Source: an uncultured Colwellia sp. (GTDB taxonomy: Bacteria > Pseudomonadota > Gammaproteobacteria > Enterobacterales > Alteromonadaceae). Taken from it: a DNA stretch of 38,104 nt. The stretch lies in contig CAJXPG010000020.1 in assembly GCA_913057925.1 (NCBI GenBank), positions 1 to 38,104 on the forward strand. Reading direction: 5' to 3'. The notes under the pieces are model-generated. The model worked only from the letters and a program-made list of their open reading frames with translations. It was not told the origin of the DNA and did no database searches. How positions within the stretch are numbered: position 1 is the stretch's first letter; each line of letters starts with the position of its first letter. The position numbers and the translations under genes are program-made. Positions 15,591 through 25,064 of this stretch are shown piece after piece.

Positions 15591-17453
15591 CTATTGCTCA
15601 GTTACTTGATAAACCGTCACTGTGCCAGAAACTTCGTTACCAATAATTAATAATGCATTACCATTTGGGCTGTCGCTTGCAGGAATGAATTTGATACTTT
15701 CAGGGCCTAAATCACCCGCCATATCAACATTGTCGCAATTCATACCTTGATTGCTATCACATGGATCAGCTAAATCATCATCGAGCTCAAAATCGATATC
15801 AAAGTTACGATTATTGTAATGGCTGACAAAAGTAGCGTTAAAGGGGTTAGTAACATCGTAAACAAATAAATCACCTGCACGTTCCTGTGCAATGAAAGCA
15901 TAAGTTCTTCCTGAGATTTCACCTACTTCAATCGCTTCTGGTTCGCCGCCTTTATCATCAGAGCGATTATCACCCTTATTTTTTGTATGGGCAGCGTTAA
16001 AGTTATCGCCTAAAATAGCCGAAGAAATCTTGCCAAAATCATCACCAGAATCAAACACTAAATTGGCATTCTTATCCCAAATAGAGAATGAACGAGCGCC
16101 ATAGGCAAATAACTTTTCAAATTCACCGTTGTCGTCTGCATCTCCTAGCGCTGTGGTTACTTTTAGTCTTCCCAAATAGTTCTTGCCGCCTGAAGCGTCG
16201 TACTGACTTTGCAATTCAGTTGATAAGGTTTTATTTAATTCATCAGGGTCGATAATGTCTTTAACGCGAACTTCTTCAGAATATGCGTCATATTCTCTAG
16301 CATCGCCTTCATTGGCAGAAAGAATAAACGTGCTGCCGTTCCAACTATAAGACGCTATTGTGTCTGGTTGGTACATTCCATATAGACCTTGAATGCTTTT
16401 AAATGAAGGCATTTCGTCTTTATTGGAAAAATCGAGTTGGTACTTACCCCAATCTTTATACCCTAAGGCTTTTACTTCAATCGTCATATCTTCAAGATTA
16501 ATAATACCAATGGCGTTATTTTCTTGCAGGGAAACATAGGCGATATCACTGTCTTGAGCGGTGGTTATATATTCAGGCTCTAAATCTTTCGCGACAGTAT
16601 TGCCTGTAGGGCCGGCAAACTTAACGCCAGCGGAAGATAGCAATGACATACGCTTTTCATCAGTATCATAGTCTTCAGCGGCTAGGTTATCATCGCTAAA
16701 CACAATATCTGTGCTTAGGTTAATGGTGGCTGCGGTTTCTGCAGGCATGGCATCATCGATGGCAATAACAGATATAGAGCCTTCAGGATCATTGCTGTAA
16801 TCAGAGTTAGGTTCACCTTCATTGGCAACTAGGGCTTTTTTACCATCGGTGGTAAAGGTAACCATATCAGGTAACGCCCCAGCTTCTACCGCATGAATGA
16901 AAGTTCCTTCACCTAGTTCATTTAAGCGATAAAATAATACAGCACCATTTGCTTGTTTTACTTCACCCTCAACGGCGATAGCCAGTAAATCATCGTGTAT
17001 AGCGATAGAGTTTACCGCGCCTAGTGGCAGGCTTTTCTCTGCATCAGCACTTGTCTTAACCATTACGGTTGTTGGAAAGGTAAAGGCTGTTGAGTTTAAG
17101 CTTTCATCTGAAGTTGGTTGGCTCACTTCTGTTGTTGGCAAGTTGGTTAAACTAATCACTTCAATTTGGTTTGCAGCACCATTAATAGCAAAGGCAGAGT
17201 TTGATTGTTGATGAAATTGCACTATTTCAGCAGCACTTTTCCCATAAAGCCCTGTTGAAAAACGCCCAACAACCTCTACATTGAGCTCTCTTGGTAAACT
17301 TTTGCCATCAATTCCATCTTGGCCAACGAGCCCTTGCACACCTTCAATACCAGCTGTGCCTTGATCGCCATCATCACCATCTAGTGTACAACCGGTTATT
17401 GCCATCGCTAAGGCTATGGTTAATAAGCCATGCTTTCCGTTATGTTTAAACAT
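15591..17453 (-). CDS. Choice-of-anchor I-type beta-propeller lipoprotein with collagen-like N-terminal segment
   Basis: 620 aa; lipobox 'AITGC'; nine contiguous G-X-Y triplets; 'FTTDGKKALVANEGEPNSDY…DPEGSISVI', 'SANEGDARE', 'DKGGEPEAIEVGEISGRTYAFIAQERAGDLFVYDV' typical of choice-of-anchor I family. Confidence 0.85.
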   Translation of the reverse strand: MFKHNGKHGLLTIALAMAITGCTLDGDDGDQGTAGIEGVQGLVGQDGIDGKSLPRELNVEVVGRFSTGLYGKSAAEIVQFHQQSNSAFAINGAANQIEVISLTNLPTTEVSQPTSDESLNSTAFTFPTTVMVKTSADAEKSLPLGAVNSIAIHDDLLAIAVEGEVKQANGAVLFYRLNELGEGTFIHAVEAGALPDMVTFTTDGKKALVANEGEPNSDYSNDPEGSISVIAIDDAMPAETAATINLSTDIVFSDDNLAAEDYDTDEKRMSLLSSAGVKFAGPTGNTVAKDLEPEYITTAQDSDIAYVSLQENNAIGIINLEDMTIEVKALGYKDWGKYQLDFSNKDEMPSFKSIQGLYGMYQPDTIASYSWNGSTFILSANEGDAREYDAYSEEVRVKDIIDPDELNKTLSTELQSQYDASGGKNYLGRLKVTTALGDADDNGEFEKLFAYGARSFSIWDKNANLVFDSGDDFGKISSAILGDNFNAAHTKNKGDNRSDDKGGEPEAIEVGEISGRTYAFIAQERAGDLFVYDVTNPFNATFVSHYNNRNFDIDFELDDDLADPCDSNQGMNCDNVDMAGDLGPESIKFIPASDSPNGNALLIIGNEVSGTVTVYQVTEQ

Positions 17454-17492
17454 TATTCACTCTCTATTTGAAGTTGTTATTTTAGTGACGCT

Positions 17493-17498
17493 ACAATA
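17493..17498 (-). promoter_or_regulatory. -10-like element (TATTGT on minus strand) downstream of Pho box
   Basis: Located 10 bp after the last TGTCAT half-site on the minus strand. Confidence 0.5.
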
Positions 17499-17508
17499 GG
17501 GAGGCTAT

Positions 17509-17536
17509 ATGACAGGTTTATGACCCAAAAATGAAA
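17509..17536 (-). promoter_or_regulatory. Predicted Pho box (PhoB site)
   Basis: Minus strand TTTCATTTTTGGGTCATAAACCTGTCAT: TCAT motifs at 11 bp period; core GGGTCATAAACCTGTCAT matches CTGTCATAAATCTGTCAT at 15/18. Confidence 0.7.
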
Positions 17537-17722
17537 GAATCATTAATGGGATTGTTCAGATAATAAATTTATCGGTTAGCTGGTTATTAAATTATTAAAG
17601 TAAGAGTGAACTCATTTTTATTGTTAAACGTATTAGTCAGTTATACATAATTTTTTAACGTTTAGCGGTTTAAGAGTATCGATATGTCAAAGGAAGTCCC
17701 ATTGCGTTTAGGTGAGAAAATA

Positions 17723-18658
17723 ATGCCCAAGGCACCTGTGGTGAAATTAAGTAATGGAGCTTATTGTGTACCTCAACATTATTTAACTTACCAGCATACT
17801 TTACAGAGTGTAGAAGAGCTGATTTGTGACATAGATTACGATGAAAAATATGTGGTGTTTGCTTCTCAAGATGCGGGTGGGATATATATCCAAGTTGGTG
17901 TTGTTGGCCATGATAATTATCAAACGAACTCATCACGCAGTGAATTAAAGCTATTATTTGGCAGAAAGTGGCGTGTAGAACCTGAGTTGCCGACCTCTGA
18001 GGTTATTCAAACTGTATTTTTAGCACTTAAAAAGTCACGAGAACATGAAGTACGAGAGCTATTTAAATTAAGTACCAACCATAGTACAACGACACCGTTT
18101 AACTCACATGTAGATCTACCCTTGATGGCTGAATTTTCTGATTACTCTTCTACAAAAGGTCAATTTTTTCCTGAACAGGGGAAAGGTGAGTCACTAGCCG
18201 CCATCTTGGACAGCATTGAGTATGATGGTTGTAAATTGAGTTTAAAGCACCTTGAACAACGTCGAAATGGCTTATGGCTGGTTGATATTGAGTTGCACCG
18301 GTTTACTCACAGTATTTTTCCTGAAAGTGAGACAACTGTTTATTTGCAAGTAGCCGATCTTTCATCGAATACACTATGCCGTGCTTTGATGGACGAGTTA
18401 ATTCGAATAAGTGATGAGCACGTTGATAAACACTTTTCATACCGTGGATTTCATCGATTCGATCCTGCTATAGAGATTTCCCATATAGCAGATTTATCTC
18501 AACAAAGCCGCAAGCAGGAGCTTGCCGGCCAGTTTGCTAATGTGTTTACTAAAACTAACTATGAAATAGATCAAATGAGAATACCTAGCGTTTCTTCAGG
18601 CCCTTTGGCACAGAAAAATAAGGCTATCCTTGAGTTGTTCAATATTACTACTATATAA
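17723..18658 (+). CDS. Conserved hypothetical protein
   Basis: Long ORF (track start 17684); internal ATG at 17723 has a better RBS (AGGTGAG); no family recognised. Confidence 0.65.
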   Translation: MPKAPVVKLSNGAYCVPQHYLTYQHTLQSVEELICDIDYDEKYVVFASQDAGGIYIQVGVVGHDNYQTNSSRSELKLLFGRKWRVEPELPTSEVIQTVFLALKKSREHEVRELFKLSTNHSTTTPFNSHVDLPLMAEFSDYSSTKGQFFPEQGKGESLAAILDSIEYDGCKLSLKHLEQRRNGLWLVDIELHRFTHSIFPESETTVYLQVADLSSNTLCRALMDELIRISDEHVDKHFSYRGFHRFDPAIEISHIADLSQQSRKQELAGQFANVFTKTNYEIDQMRIPSVSSGPLAQKNKAILELFNITTI

Positions 18659-18742
18659 CGTTATGTTTTCTATAGGCAATCGTATGAAAATCCATAAGAC
18701 GCCATAATGATGTTAACTAGTAAGCACTAAAATCAAGCTTAA

Positions 18743-20197
18743 TTAGTTTGTTTTGAATGAAGCTTCGTAATGTTTATAAAAGTCTTTTTTACTGTTCTCA
18801 TCCGCTTCAGAGTAGAATATATCGATGAAATATTCGCTATTGTAAAGTGATGTCAGTGTACTATTGATACTTTCAATGAATTGTTTGTTTTCTTCGGTAT
18901 TCTTGCACATTATGTGACCTAAGGTGTAGCTGTTAGCCCCCTTCAGTGGGTAACTAAACAAGGCGCTGTTCTTAGGCAATTTAGCTGAATAGGAGATAGT
19001 TGAAGGGAACTCAATAGCCAAACTATTTTGATTGCTACTAAATGCATCTAAATAGGAGTCGGCACCTCCTAACTGGTAATCTACCTTGCTAGGGTGCAAG
19101 CTAAGTAGCTGATTATCTAACAGTTCTGTGTAACTTCTTCCTTGGGTAACGGTGAGTTTCTTATTCGCGTTTTCTTTTAATAGTTGAGTAATATCTACTG
19201 GGCCTGAAACGGTTAAAGGCATTCTACTAAATAAACGCAATCCCATATAGATAGACATTGGTTTGCTAAATATATAATCTTTTTCACGTTCTTTAGTTTT
19301 TATTTTATTGCTAAAACAAATATTATTGGCAACTTGTTTGTTGATTGATTGTTGTGATTCAACTTGTAATTCAATATTAAAATGCTCATTTTTGTCTATC
19401 AACAAATCAAGTACTTTGCCTTCAATTGGCTCTACTTTTGAGTAGACTTGTTGTTTAGTAACGTCGGTTTTGATAATGAACTTTTTTTTATTTTCATCAA
19501 AGCTTTGTAGTTTTGAATGTTCATAATCTAGGGCAAATATATTGGCTAAAATGCCCGATTCTCGTAACTCAGGCATCTTCAAATCATATTGCTCAGCAAG
19601 TCTTTTACCTGAGGCATTATTTTGCATTGCTATATAGATATGGCGCGAAGGCATAACTTCTAACGAAGCTAACTTTTTTTGATGTATTACAGGAACATTG
19701 TAGGGGTAATCAATAAAAACATTTATTCTATTTTTGGTTAAAAGCTCAAATCCAGTGGCAAGTGTATTGACTAAATAGGGTGTAGATACATAGGGAATAA
19801 AGTGATTAAACTTGTAGCCACGAAGCCAAGAAACCGTTAATTCTTCAAGGTCAGATAAATGTGTTAACTGTGTTTTTTTAGGATCATAAAAGGCGGTAAT
19901 AGGTGCTTCAGTATCTAAAAACCAGTGAGGAAAAATGCCTTGTTTAATATCTTCTCTAAAAACTCCAATAACGATGTCTAGTTTATTATCATGAAATTTT
20001 GCTAGCGTTCTATTATAGCTATCAATTTGAATATTTAAGGTATCTTCTGCATAAACACTTCGCATTAAATCAAAATAAACACCCGAGCCATCAGCATTGG
20101 TATAGCCTTGCCACTCAGGCACACCAATAGTTAATTCTTTTGCTGGTATTTTACAGCAAAAAAGAATGCAGAAAAGAATCACTACCTTGTACTTCAT
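18743..20197 (-). CDS. Secreted protein with two tandem SBP_bac_3-like (PBPb) domains
   Basis: 484 aa; signal peptide; first half 'ELTIGVPEWQGYTNADGSGVYFDLMRSVY…DIVIGVFREDIKQGIFPHWF', second half 'DYIFSKPMSIYMGLRLFSR…LTVTQGRSY'. Confidence 0.7.
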   Translation of the reverse strand: MKYKVVILFCILFCCKIPAKELTIGVPEWQGYTNADGSGVYFDLMRSVYAEDTLNIQIDSYNRTLAKFHDNKLDIVIGVFREDIKQGIFPHWFLDTEAPITAFYDPKKTQLTHLSDLEELTVSWLRGYKFNHFIPYVSTPYLVNTLATGFELLTKNRINVFIDYPYNVPVIHQKKLASLEVMPSRHIYIAMQNNASGKRLAEQYDLKMPELRESGILANIFALDYEHSKLQSFDENKKKFIIKTDVTKQQVYSKVEPIEGKVLDLLIDKNEHFNIELQVESQQSINKQVANNICFSNKIKTKEREKDYIFSKPMSIYMGLRLFSRMPLTVSGPVDITQLLKENANKKLTVTQGRSYTELLDNQLLSLHPSKVDYQLGGADSYLDAFSSNQNSLAIEFPSTISYSAKLPKNSALFSYPLKGANSYTLGHIMCKNTEENKQFIESINSTLTSLYNSEYFIDIFYSEADENSKKDFYKHYEASFKTN

Positions 20198-20265
20198 AAG
20201 ACATCCAGAAATTATATACCCATTAAAAGAGTAGCGTAACTAGGCCTGTTTGAGTAGTAGATTTT

Positions 20266-21525
20266 TTAGGATGAATAAGTGATTTTATTGATTAATGATG
20301 TAAACCCTGCACTGTGCTTGTCTTGTTCAGCACAAATACTTAATAAATCTTCAATAAAATGATTCAACGCTCGTTGTTCTATTTGTTGCACTTTTTCTTG
20401 TTGATCAGTGGTTAGCATTTGATAGCTAGTAGCTGCGCCAAAATCACCGAAAATAATATTGCCTTGCTGATCAAAGAGCGTGTTATGGGCATAAAGATCA
20501 CCATGACAAACCTTATGATTATGCAAATGCAAAAACACATCTTCCATCTGTGCAACGATATGCGTAATTTGTTGAATTGATAAACTAAACCCTTGTGAGA
20601 AGGTGTCGCGGGTACAGCTATTAAAACAAGGCGGTAAACCTAAGTTTTTGTAGTGCTCTGGTATTAAATTCATGATCAGGGCAAGGTAACCTTCTTCACT
20701 AACTTGCGCTAAAGATTGTACTAAATTAGGGTGTTTTCCTACTTGTAAGCATGCTTGTAATTCATCTTCAGGATAACCGTCACTGGTGACTTCACCTTTA
20801 AATACTTTGACCGCGATATCATCAGGGAACTGGGCTTGCTTATTATTCCAATACGCTTTGGAGATTATGCCTGACGCGCCTTGGCCAAGAACATGCTCAA
20901 GGGTGTAACTTGTTGAAGCAACGAGAGGCACTGATTTTTCTTCGCGCTTATCGTTAATCGTTATTTGCGAGAAAGGGTTACCGGAAAACGCAATCCAAGC
21001 TAATTTTGGCAGACTTAATAGTTGTTCAGGACATTCGGTTAACTGATTCGCTGAGATTCGGATTAGCTCAAGATTATCGGCATTCGCTAGCGTTTCAGGC
21101 AAGCTTGTTAAGCGGTTACCTGCCAGTGCAAGCTTTTGTAGCCTAGGGCGCTGACCTAAACTATTGGGCAGTTTTTCAATTTGGTTGTCGGTTAAGATTA
21201 ACCAACGTAACTGAGCAGGTAGAGAGTGTTCACTGACCTGTTTTATTTGATTAGACTTAAAACCGACCATGTCTAGTGATAGCATTTTCCCTAAGACGTC
21301 TGGTAAGTGCTCAAATTTATTTTGCGAAGCAAAAATTATTTTTAATTTGCTCAGCTGGGTTATCTCATTAGGTAAAGACGTTAAGGCGTTATTGGAAAGA
21401 TCTAATATTTCTAAACTATCAGCTAGCGTTAAAATTTCTAGTGGAAATTCAGTCAGACCTTCAGAAAGTTTTAATTGTGTTGAACCAATAAGTTCGCCAG
21501 AGCGCAGTTGAGCAAGGGTTTGCAA
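20266..21525 (-). CDS. Leucine-rich-repeat protein kinase (Ser/Thr-kinase-like)
   Basis: N-terminal LRRs ('LEILDLSNNALTSLPNEI', 'LRWLILTDNQIEKLPNSL', 'LQKLALAGNRLTSLPETL'); C-terminal kinase motifs 'LGQGASG', 'AVKVFK', 'HGDLYAHN', 'DFG'. Confidence 0.9.
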   Translation of the reverse strand: MQTLAQLRSGELIGSTQLKLSEGLTEFPLEILTLADSLEILDLSNNALTSLPNEITQLSKLKIIFASQNKFEHLPDVLGKMLSLDMVGFKSNQIKQVSEHSLPAQLRWLILTDNQIEKLPNSLGQRPRLQKLALAGNRLTSLPETLANADNLELIRISANQLTECPEQLLSLPKLAWIAFSGNPFSQITINDKREEKSVPLVASTSYTLEHVLGQGASGIISKAYWNNKQAQFPDDIAVKVFKGEVTSDGYPEDELQACLQVGKHPNLVQSLAQVSEEGYLALIMNLIPEHYKNLGLPPCFNSCTRDTFSQGFSLSIQQITHIVAQMEDVFLHLHNHKVCHGDLYAHNTLFDQQGNIIFGDFGAATSYQMLTTDQQEKVQQIEQRALNHFIEDLLSICAEQDKHSAGFTSLINKITYSS

Positions 21526-21633
21526 AATGAAATATCCATTAAAGAAGTAAAAATCGGCGCTAGTGTACTGGAAAAACTGTGATTATGCTTTAATGAATGT
21601 CACAGCTACTGCCTCTTTGGCTAATTACTACAT

Positions 21634-24600
21634 TTATATACCTGTACTTTCAGTTAATAAAGATAAAGCTGTTGTAACCAGATCTTCACCTTTATAAGGT
21701 TTAAATAGAATGGGTTTTATGTGGTTAATATCATCAGAGTTTTTTAAATCTAGATAGCCACTGACATAAAGATATTTTATTTCAGGGTAAAGCTGTTTAA
21801 CTTGTGAAATAAACTCAACGCCCCCCATTTTAGGCATAACAACATCGGTGATAATAAGGTCTATTTTTTCTGTTGTTAGCGTATTTAAGGCGTCATGAGC
21901 ATTACTGCAGCTGAGTACTTTAAAACCTTCACTGCGCAAATATTCACAATTTAGCTCCCTAATGTCTTCCTCATCATCAACCACTAAAATGCAAAAGCGC
22001 TCGGCGGAAAAAGTTTTAGCGGGTGATAACGAGCTGTTATTTTCTATAGAGCCTTCAGTTTGTTGGGTATTTTCAGGGAAGTATATAGAGAAAGTAGTAC
22101 CTTCGTTAATAGTTGATTGTACATCAATTGTGCCGTGACATAACTTGATAAAGCTATAACATTGATAAAGACCAAGGCCACTGCCCATAGCATCTTTAGT
22201 GGTAAAAAATGGGTCAAAAATTTTAGCTAGCGTTTCTTTGGTCATCCCTATACCAGAATCTTCAATGATTAATTTTATATAATTGCCTTCAGGTATATTT
22301 AGTAGTTCTGCGTTTCTATCATTTAACGAAACATTTTGGGTTTTTATTAATATCTCTCCGCCATTGGGCATAGCATGAGAAGCATTAATTGACATATTTA
22401 ATAGCATGTCTTCAAAAAATGAACTGTCAATTAAAGTATTCGAAAGGTTTTCAGCGAGTTGTAAGTTTACAGTAACCTTGTTTGTTAGCATGCTCTGGAG
22501 CATCGTTTTATTGTTAATAATAATATTATTTATGCAATGCTCTTTAGCTTCGCTTGGTTGATCTTTTGAAAAAGTTAATAGGCTTTTGGTTAACTTTGCT
22601 CCTCTGTCACATGCATGAGAAATGGTCTCTAAATAACGTTTTTCTTCCTCATTATTAAGCTTTCTTTTTAATAATCCGCTATAACCAACAATGATACCTA
22701 AAATATTATTGAAATCATGGGCAATACCACCGGATACTTTACCAAGGGCATCCATTTTTAAGCTTCTATTAAGTAGTTCTTTTTGTTTTTCTATTTCAGT
22801 GAGGTCTTGACAGTTAGCAATATAATGAATTTTTCCATCCAGTGTTTTGGGGAGTTTGGCTATTGCGATACGTAGCGGAAACGTATGCTTGTCTTTATGT
22901 AAAGCGGTGACATTTCTTCCCAATCGATTACCAATAAAGGTTGACTGGTGTGACAGTAAATAGTTACTCATCTTTTTATCATGGCCATCTGCGAGTTGCT
23001 TTGGCATTAACAAAGTAATGTTACGCCCAATAGCTTCATCCTTGGTATGACCAAAAATATTTGACGCTTCAGGGTTAAATGAAAGAATAGTACCGTTATC
23101 GTCTGTGGTAATAATGCCTTCCTGCATGGAAGAAATAACTTGTTCATGTTCAGCACTTTTTCGCTCAACTAATTGACGTTGTTTTTCTAACTCAGTGATA
23201 TCTTCGCCTTTAAAAATGAAACCTAAAATATTGTTATTTTCATCTATGTAAGGGGTGTAAGTCACACTGAGTAAACGCTCTCCAGCGACTTTAAAGTTAA
23301 ATTTTTCTTGAAATTTAACCGTCTCTCCAGCAATTGCCTGATCAACGAGTGCCTTTATTTTATTATTAAAGAATTCTTTGCCCAGAATATCTGAAATTGA
23401 ACGATTTATTGCATCTTCTGTGGTAATTCCATGGGCATTTAAGTAGGCGGAATTAACGGTTTTATATTTATAGTCTTTATCAACAAAGGCAAACAAATCA
23501 CCAGAATTTTCAATAATCCCTCTATATCGTGCTAGCCTTTTCATTTGAGTATTTCTTTCGCTTAAATCAATGATAAAAACGATGTATTCTTTCGTGCCCT
23601 CTTTAAATATAGAACCACCCATTAAAATGGGCACAGCATGACCATCTTTGTGAAGGTATTCTTTTTCAAAAGGTGTCCAGTAGCCTTTTTCATCAGCCTC
23701 TTTGATTGCTGCCATGTCAAGGTGGTGAAACTTTTCTGGCGTGAGATTAATCCAATCAATTTTGCCAGCATCTAACTCCGATTTTGAGTAACCAATCATG
23801 TTTAACAAGGCATTATTAGCATCAATTATTTTTCCTTCTTCATCTGAGTGGATGATGCCGATAAAATTAGACTCTTTCCAGCGTTTGAATCGTTCGGCTT
23901 CAGATGAAAGCTTAATGTTAGCTTTGGTTAAATCACTTATCGAATTATGTAAAAAAGTTTCAGAATTCAATAATGAGGCGACCATGGAATTAAAGGCTTG
24001 GCCAAGTTTGTCTATTTCATATAAATAAGATCTGGGCACAGTTTGCGTTTCACCTTGTTTAATTTTATCGGCAATGTTTTCAAGTAAACAGATTGGTTCA
24101 GAGAGTTTATTAGCTAGATAGATAGCTGAGATAATAATTAAGAGAATACAAGCGACGGTAAGCTGTATAACCAGTATTTTTAAATTGTTTAGTTCAGAAA
24201 AGACTTCCTCATAATCAATCTTTACTATCATGCCCCAACCGGTTTCAGGTATATGTCTTGAGATAGCAAGCACAGGCATATCACGGTAGTCATTATAATT
24301 TGTTAATACCGCAGACTTACCATTCATTGCATGTGTGATAGGGATGTTTTGGTTGTCTTTATCAATAGTCATACTAAAAGCTAAGTTTTTATCGTGTCTT
24401 GTAGGCGTTAAAAATTGAATGTCTCCATGCATATCATGCTCTGCGAGTACCATTTCTCCTGATTTCCCTAGACCTGAATAGTCACTGATAATTTCAATAA
24501 ATTCATCCGCGTAATACTCAACCGAGATATAACCAATAAGCGTATTATTTGTTTTGAGTTCATTGATAATCTCTAGAGTCATTGAGTTATCACTATTACT

Positions 24601-25041
24601 ATGTACGCCAATATTCAACAAATCTTGGCTGAACTGGTAACTAGAAGAAAACTGGTGGTGGGATAAGTTTTCCTTTGATGCGGTTGAAAAAATCACTTCC
24701 TTGCTGAGCGAGTAAATTGTAATGTCTTCTACTTGTTTAACAGAAGTTAAAATATCATTGATAATGTTTTTTATGGCTAGTTGAGTGTTTTCGTTATCTG
24801 TATTTAAGGCGAGTAAGCGCCTTAATTGAGTTCTGCTAGAGATTAAATTTGAAGATTCTTGCTTACTTGATATAAATTGAACAATGCGCTGATGCTGAAT
24901 TGTCGCAATCGCGTTAAGTTTTTCAATAATGGCTTTATGAGTTTCTTCTTCTTGTTGAATGAATACCAATGATTGGCTTAGTAACAGTGGAAAACTTGAG
25001 AACACAATTAGAACTAGGATGAAAAATTTTCTTATTTTCAT
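21634..25041 (-). CDS. Hybrid sensor histidine kinase (extracytoplasmic sensor, HAMP, multiple PAS, HisKA, HATPase_c, REC)
   Basis: 1135 aa; 'GGIAHDFNNILG' H-box, 'IIEDSGIGMTKETLAKIFDPFFTTK…GSGLGL', C-terminal receiver 'VVDDEEDIRELN…IITDVVMPKMGG'; PAS segments 'GIIHSDEEGKIIDANNALLNMIGYS', 'ITTDDNGTILSFNPEASNIFGHT'. Confidence 0.95.
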   Translation of the reverse strand: MKIRKFFILVLIVFSSFPLLLSQSLVFIQQEEETHKAIIEKLNAIATIQHQRIVQFISSKQESSNLISSRTQLRRLLALNTDNENTQLAIKNIINDILTSVKQVEDITIYSLSKEVIFSTASKENLSHHQFSSSYQFSQDLLNIGVHSNSDNSMTLEIINELKTNNTLIGYISVEYYADEFIEIISDYSGLGKSGEMVLAEHDMHGDIQFLTPTRHDKNLAFSMTIDKDNQNIPITHAMNGKSAVLTNYNDYRDMPVLAISRHIPETGWGMIVKIDYEEVFSELNNLKILVIQLTVACILLIIISAIYLANKLSEPICLLENIADKIKQGETQTVPRSYLYEIDKLGQAFNSMVASLLNSETFLHNSISDLTKANIKLSSEAERFKRWKESNFIGIIHSDEEGKIIDANNALLNMIGYSKSELDAGKIDWINLTPEKFHHLDMAAIKEADEKGYWTPFEKEYLHKDGHAVPILMGGSIFKEGTKEYIVFIIDLSERNTQMKRLARYRGIIENSGDLFAFVDKDYKYKTVNSAYLNAHGITTEDAINRSISDILGKEFFNNKIKALVDQAIAGETVKFQEKFNFKVAGERLLSVTYTPYIDENNNILGFIFKGEDITELEKQRQLVERKSAEHEQVISSMQEGIITTDDNGTILSFNPEASNIFGHTKDEAIGRNITLLMPKQLADGHDKKMSNYLLSHQSTFIGNRLGRNVTALHKDKHTFPLRIAIAKLPKTLDGKIHYIANCQDLTEIEKQKELLNRSLKMDALGKVSGGIAHDFNNILGIIVGYSGLLKRKLNNEEEKRYLETISHACDRGAKLTKSLLTFSKDQPSEAKEHCINNIIINNKTMLQSMLTNKVTVNLQLAENLSNTLIDSSFFEDMLLNMSINASHAMPNGGEILIKTQNVSLNDRNAELLNIPEGNYIKLIIEDSGIGMTKETLAKIFDPFFTTKDAMGSGLGLYQCYSFIKLCHGTIDVQSTINEGTTFSIYFPENTQQTEGSIENNSSLSPAKTFSAERFCILVVDDEEDIRELNCEYLRSEGFKVLSCSNAHDALNTLTTEKIDLIITDVVMPKMGGVEFISQVKQLYPEIKYLYVSGYLDLKNSDDINHIKPILFKPYKGEDLVTTALSLLTESTGI

Positions 25042-25064
25042 TGTATTAAATTGCCCTTTTAAAG

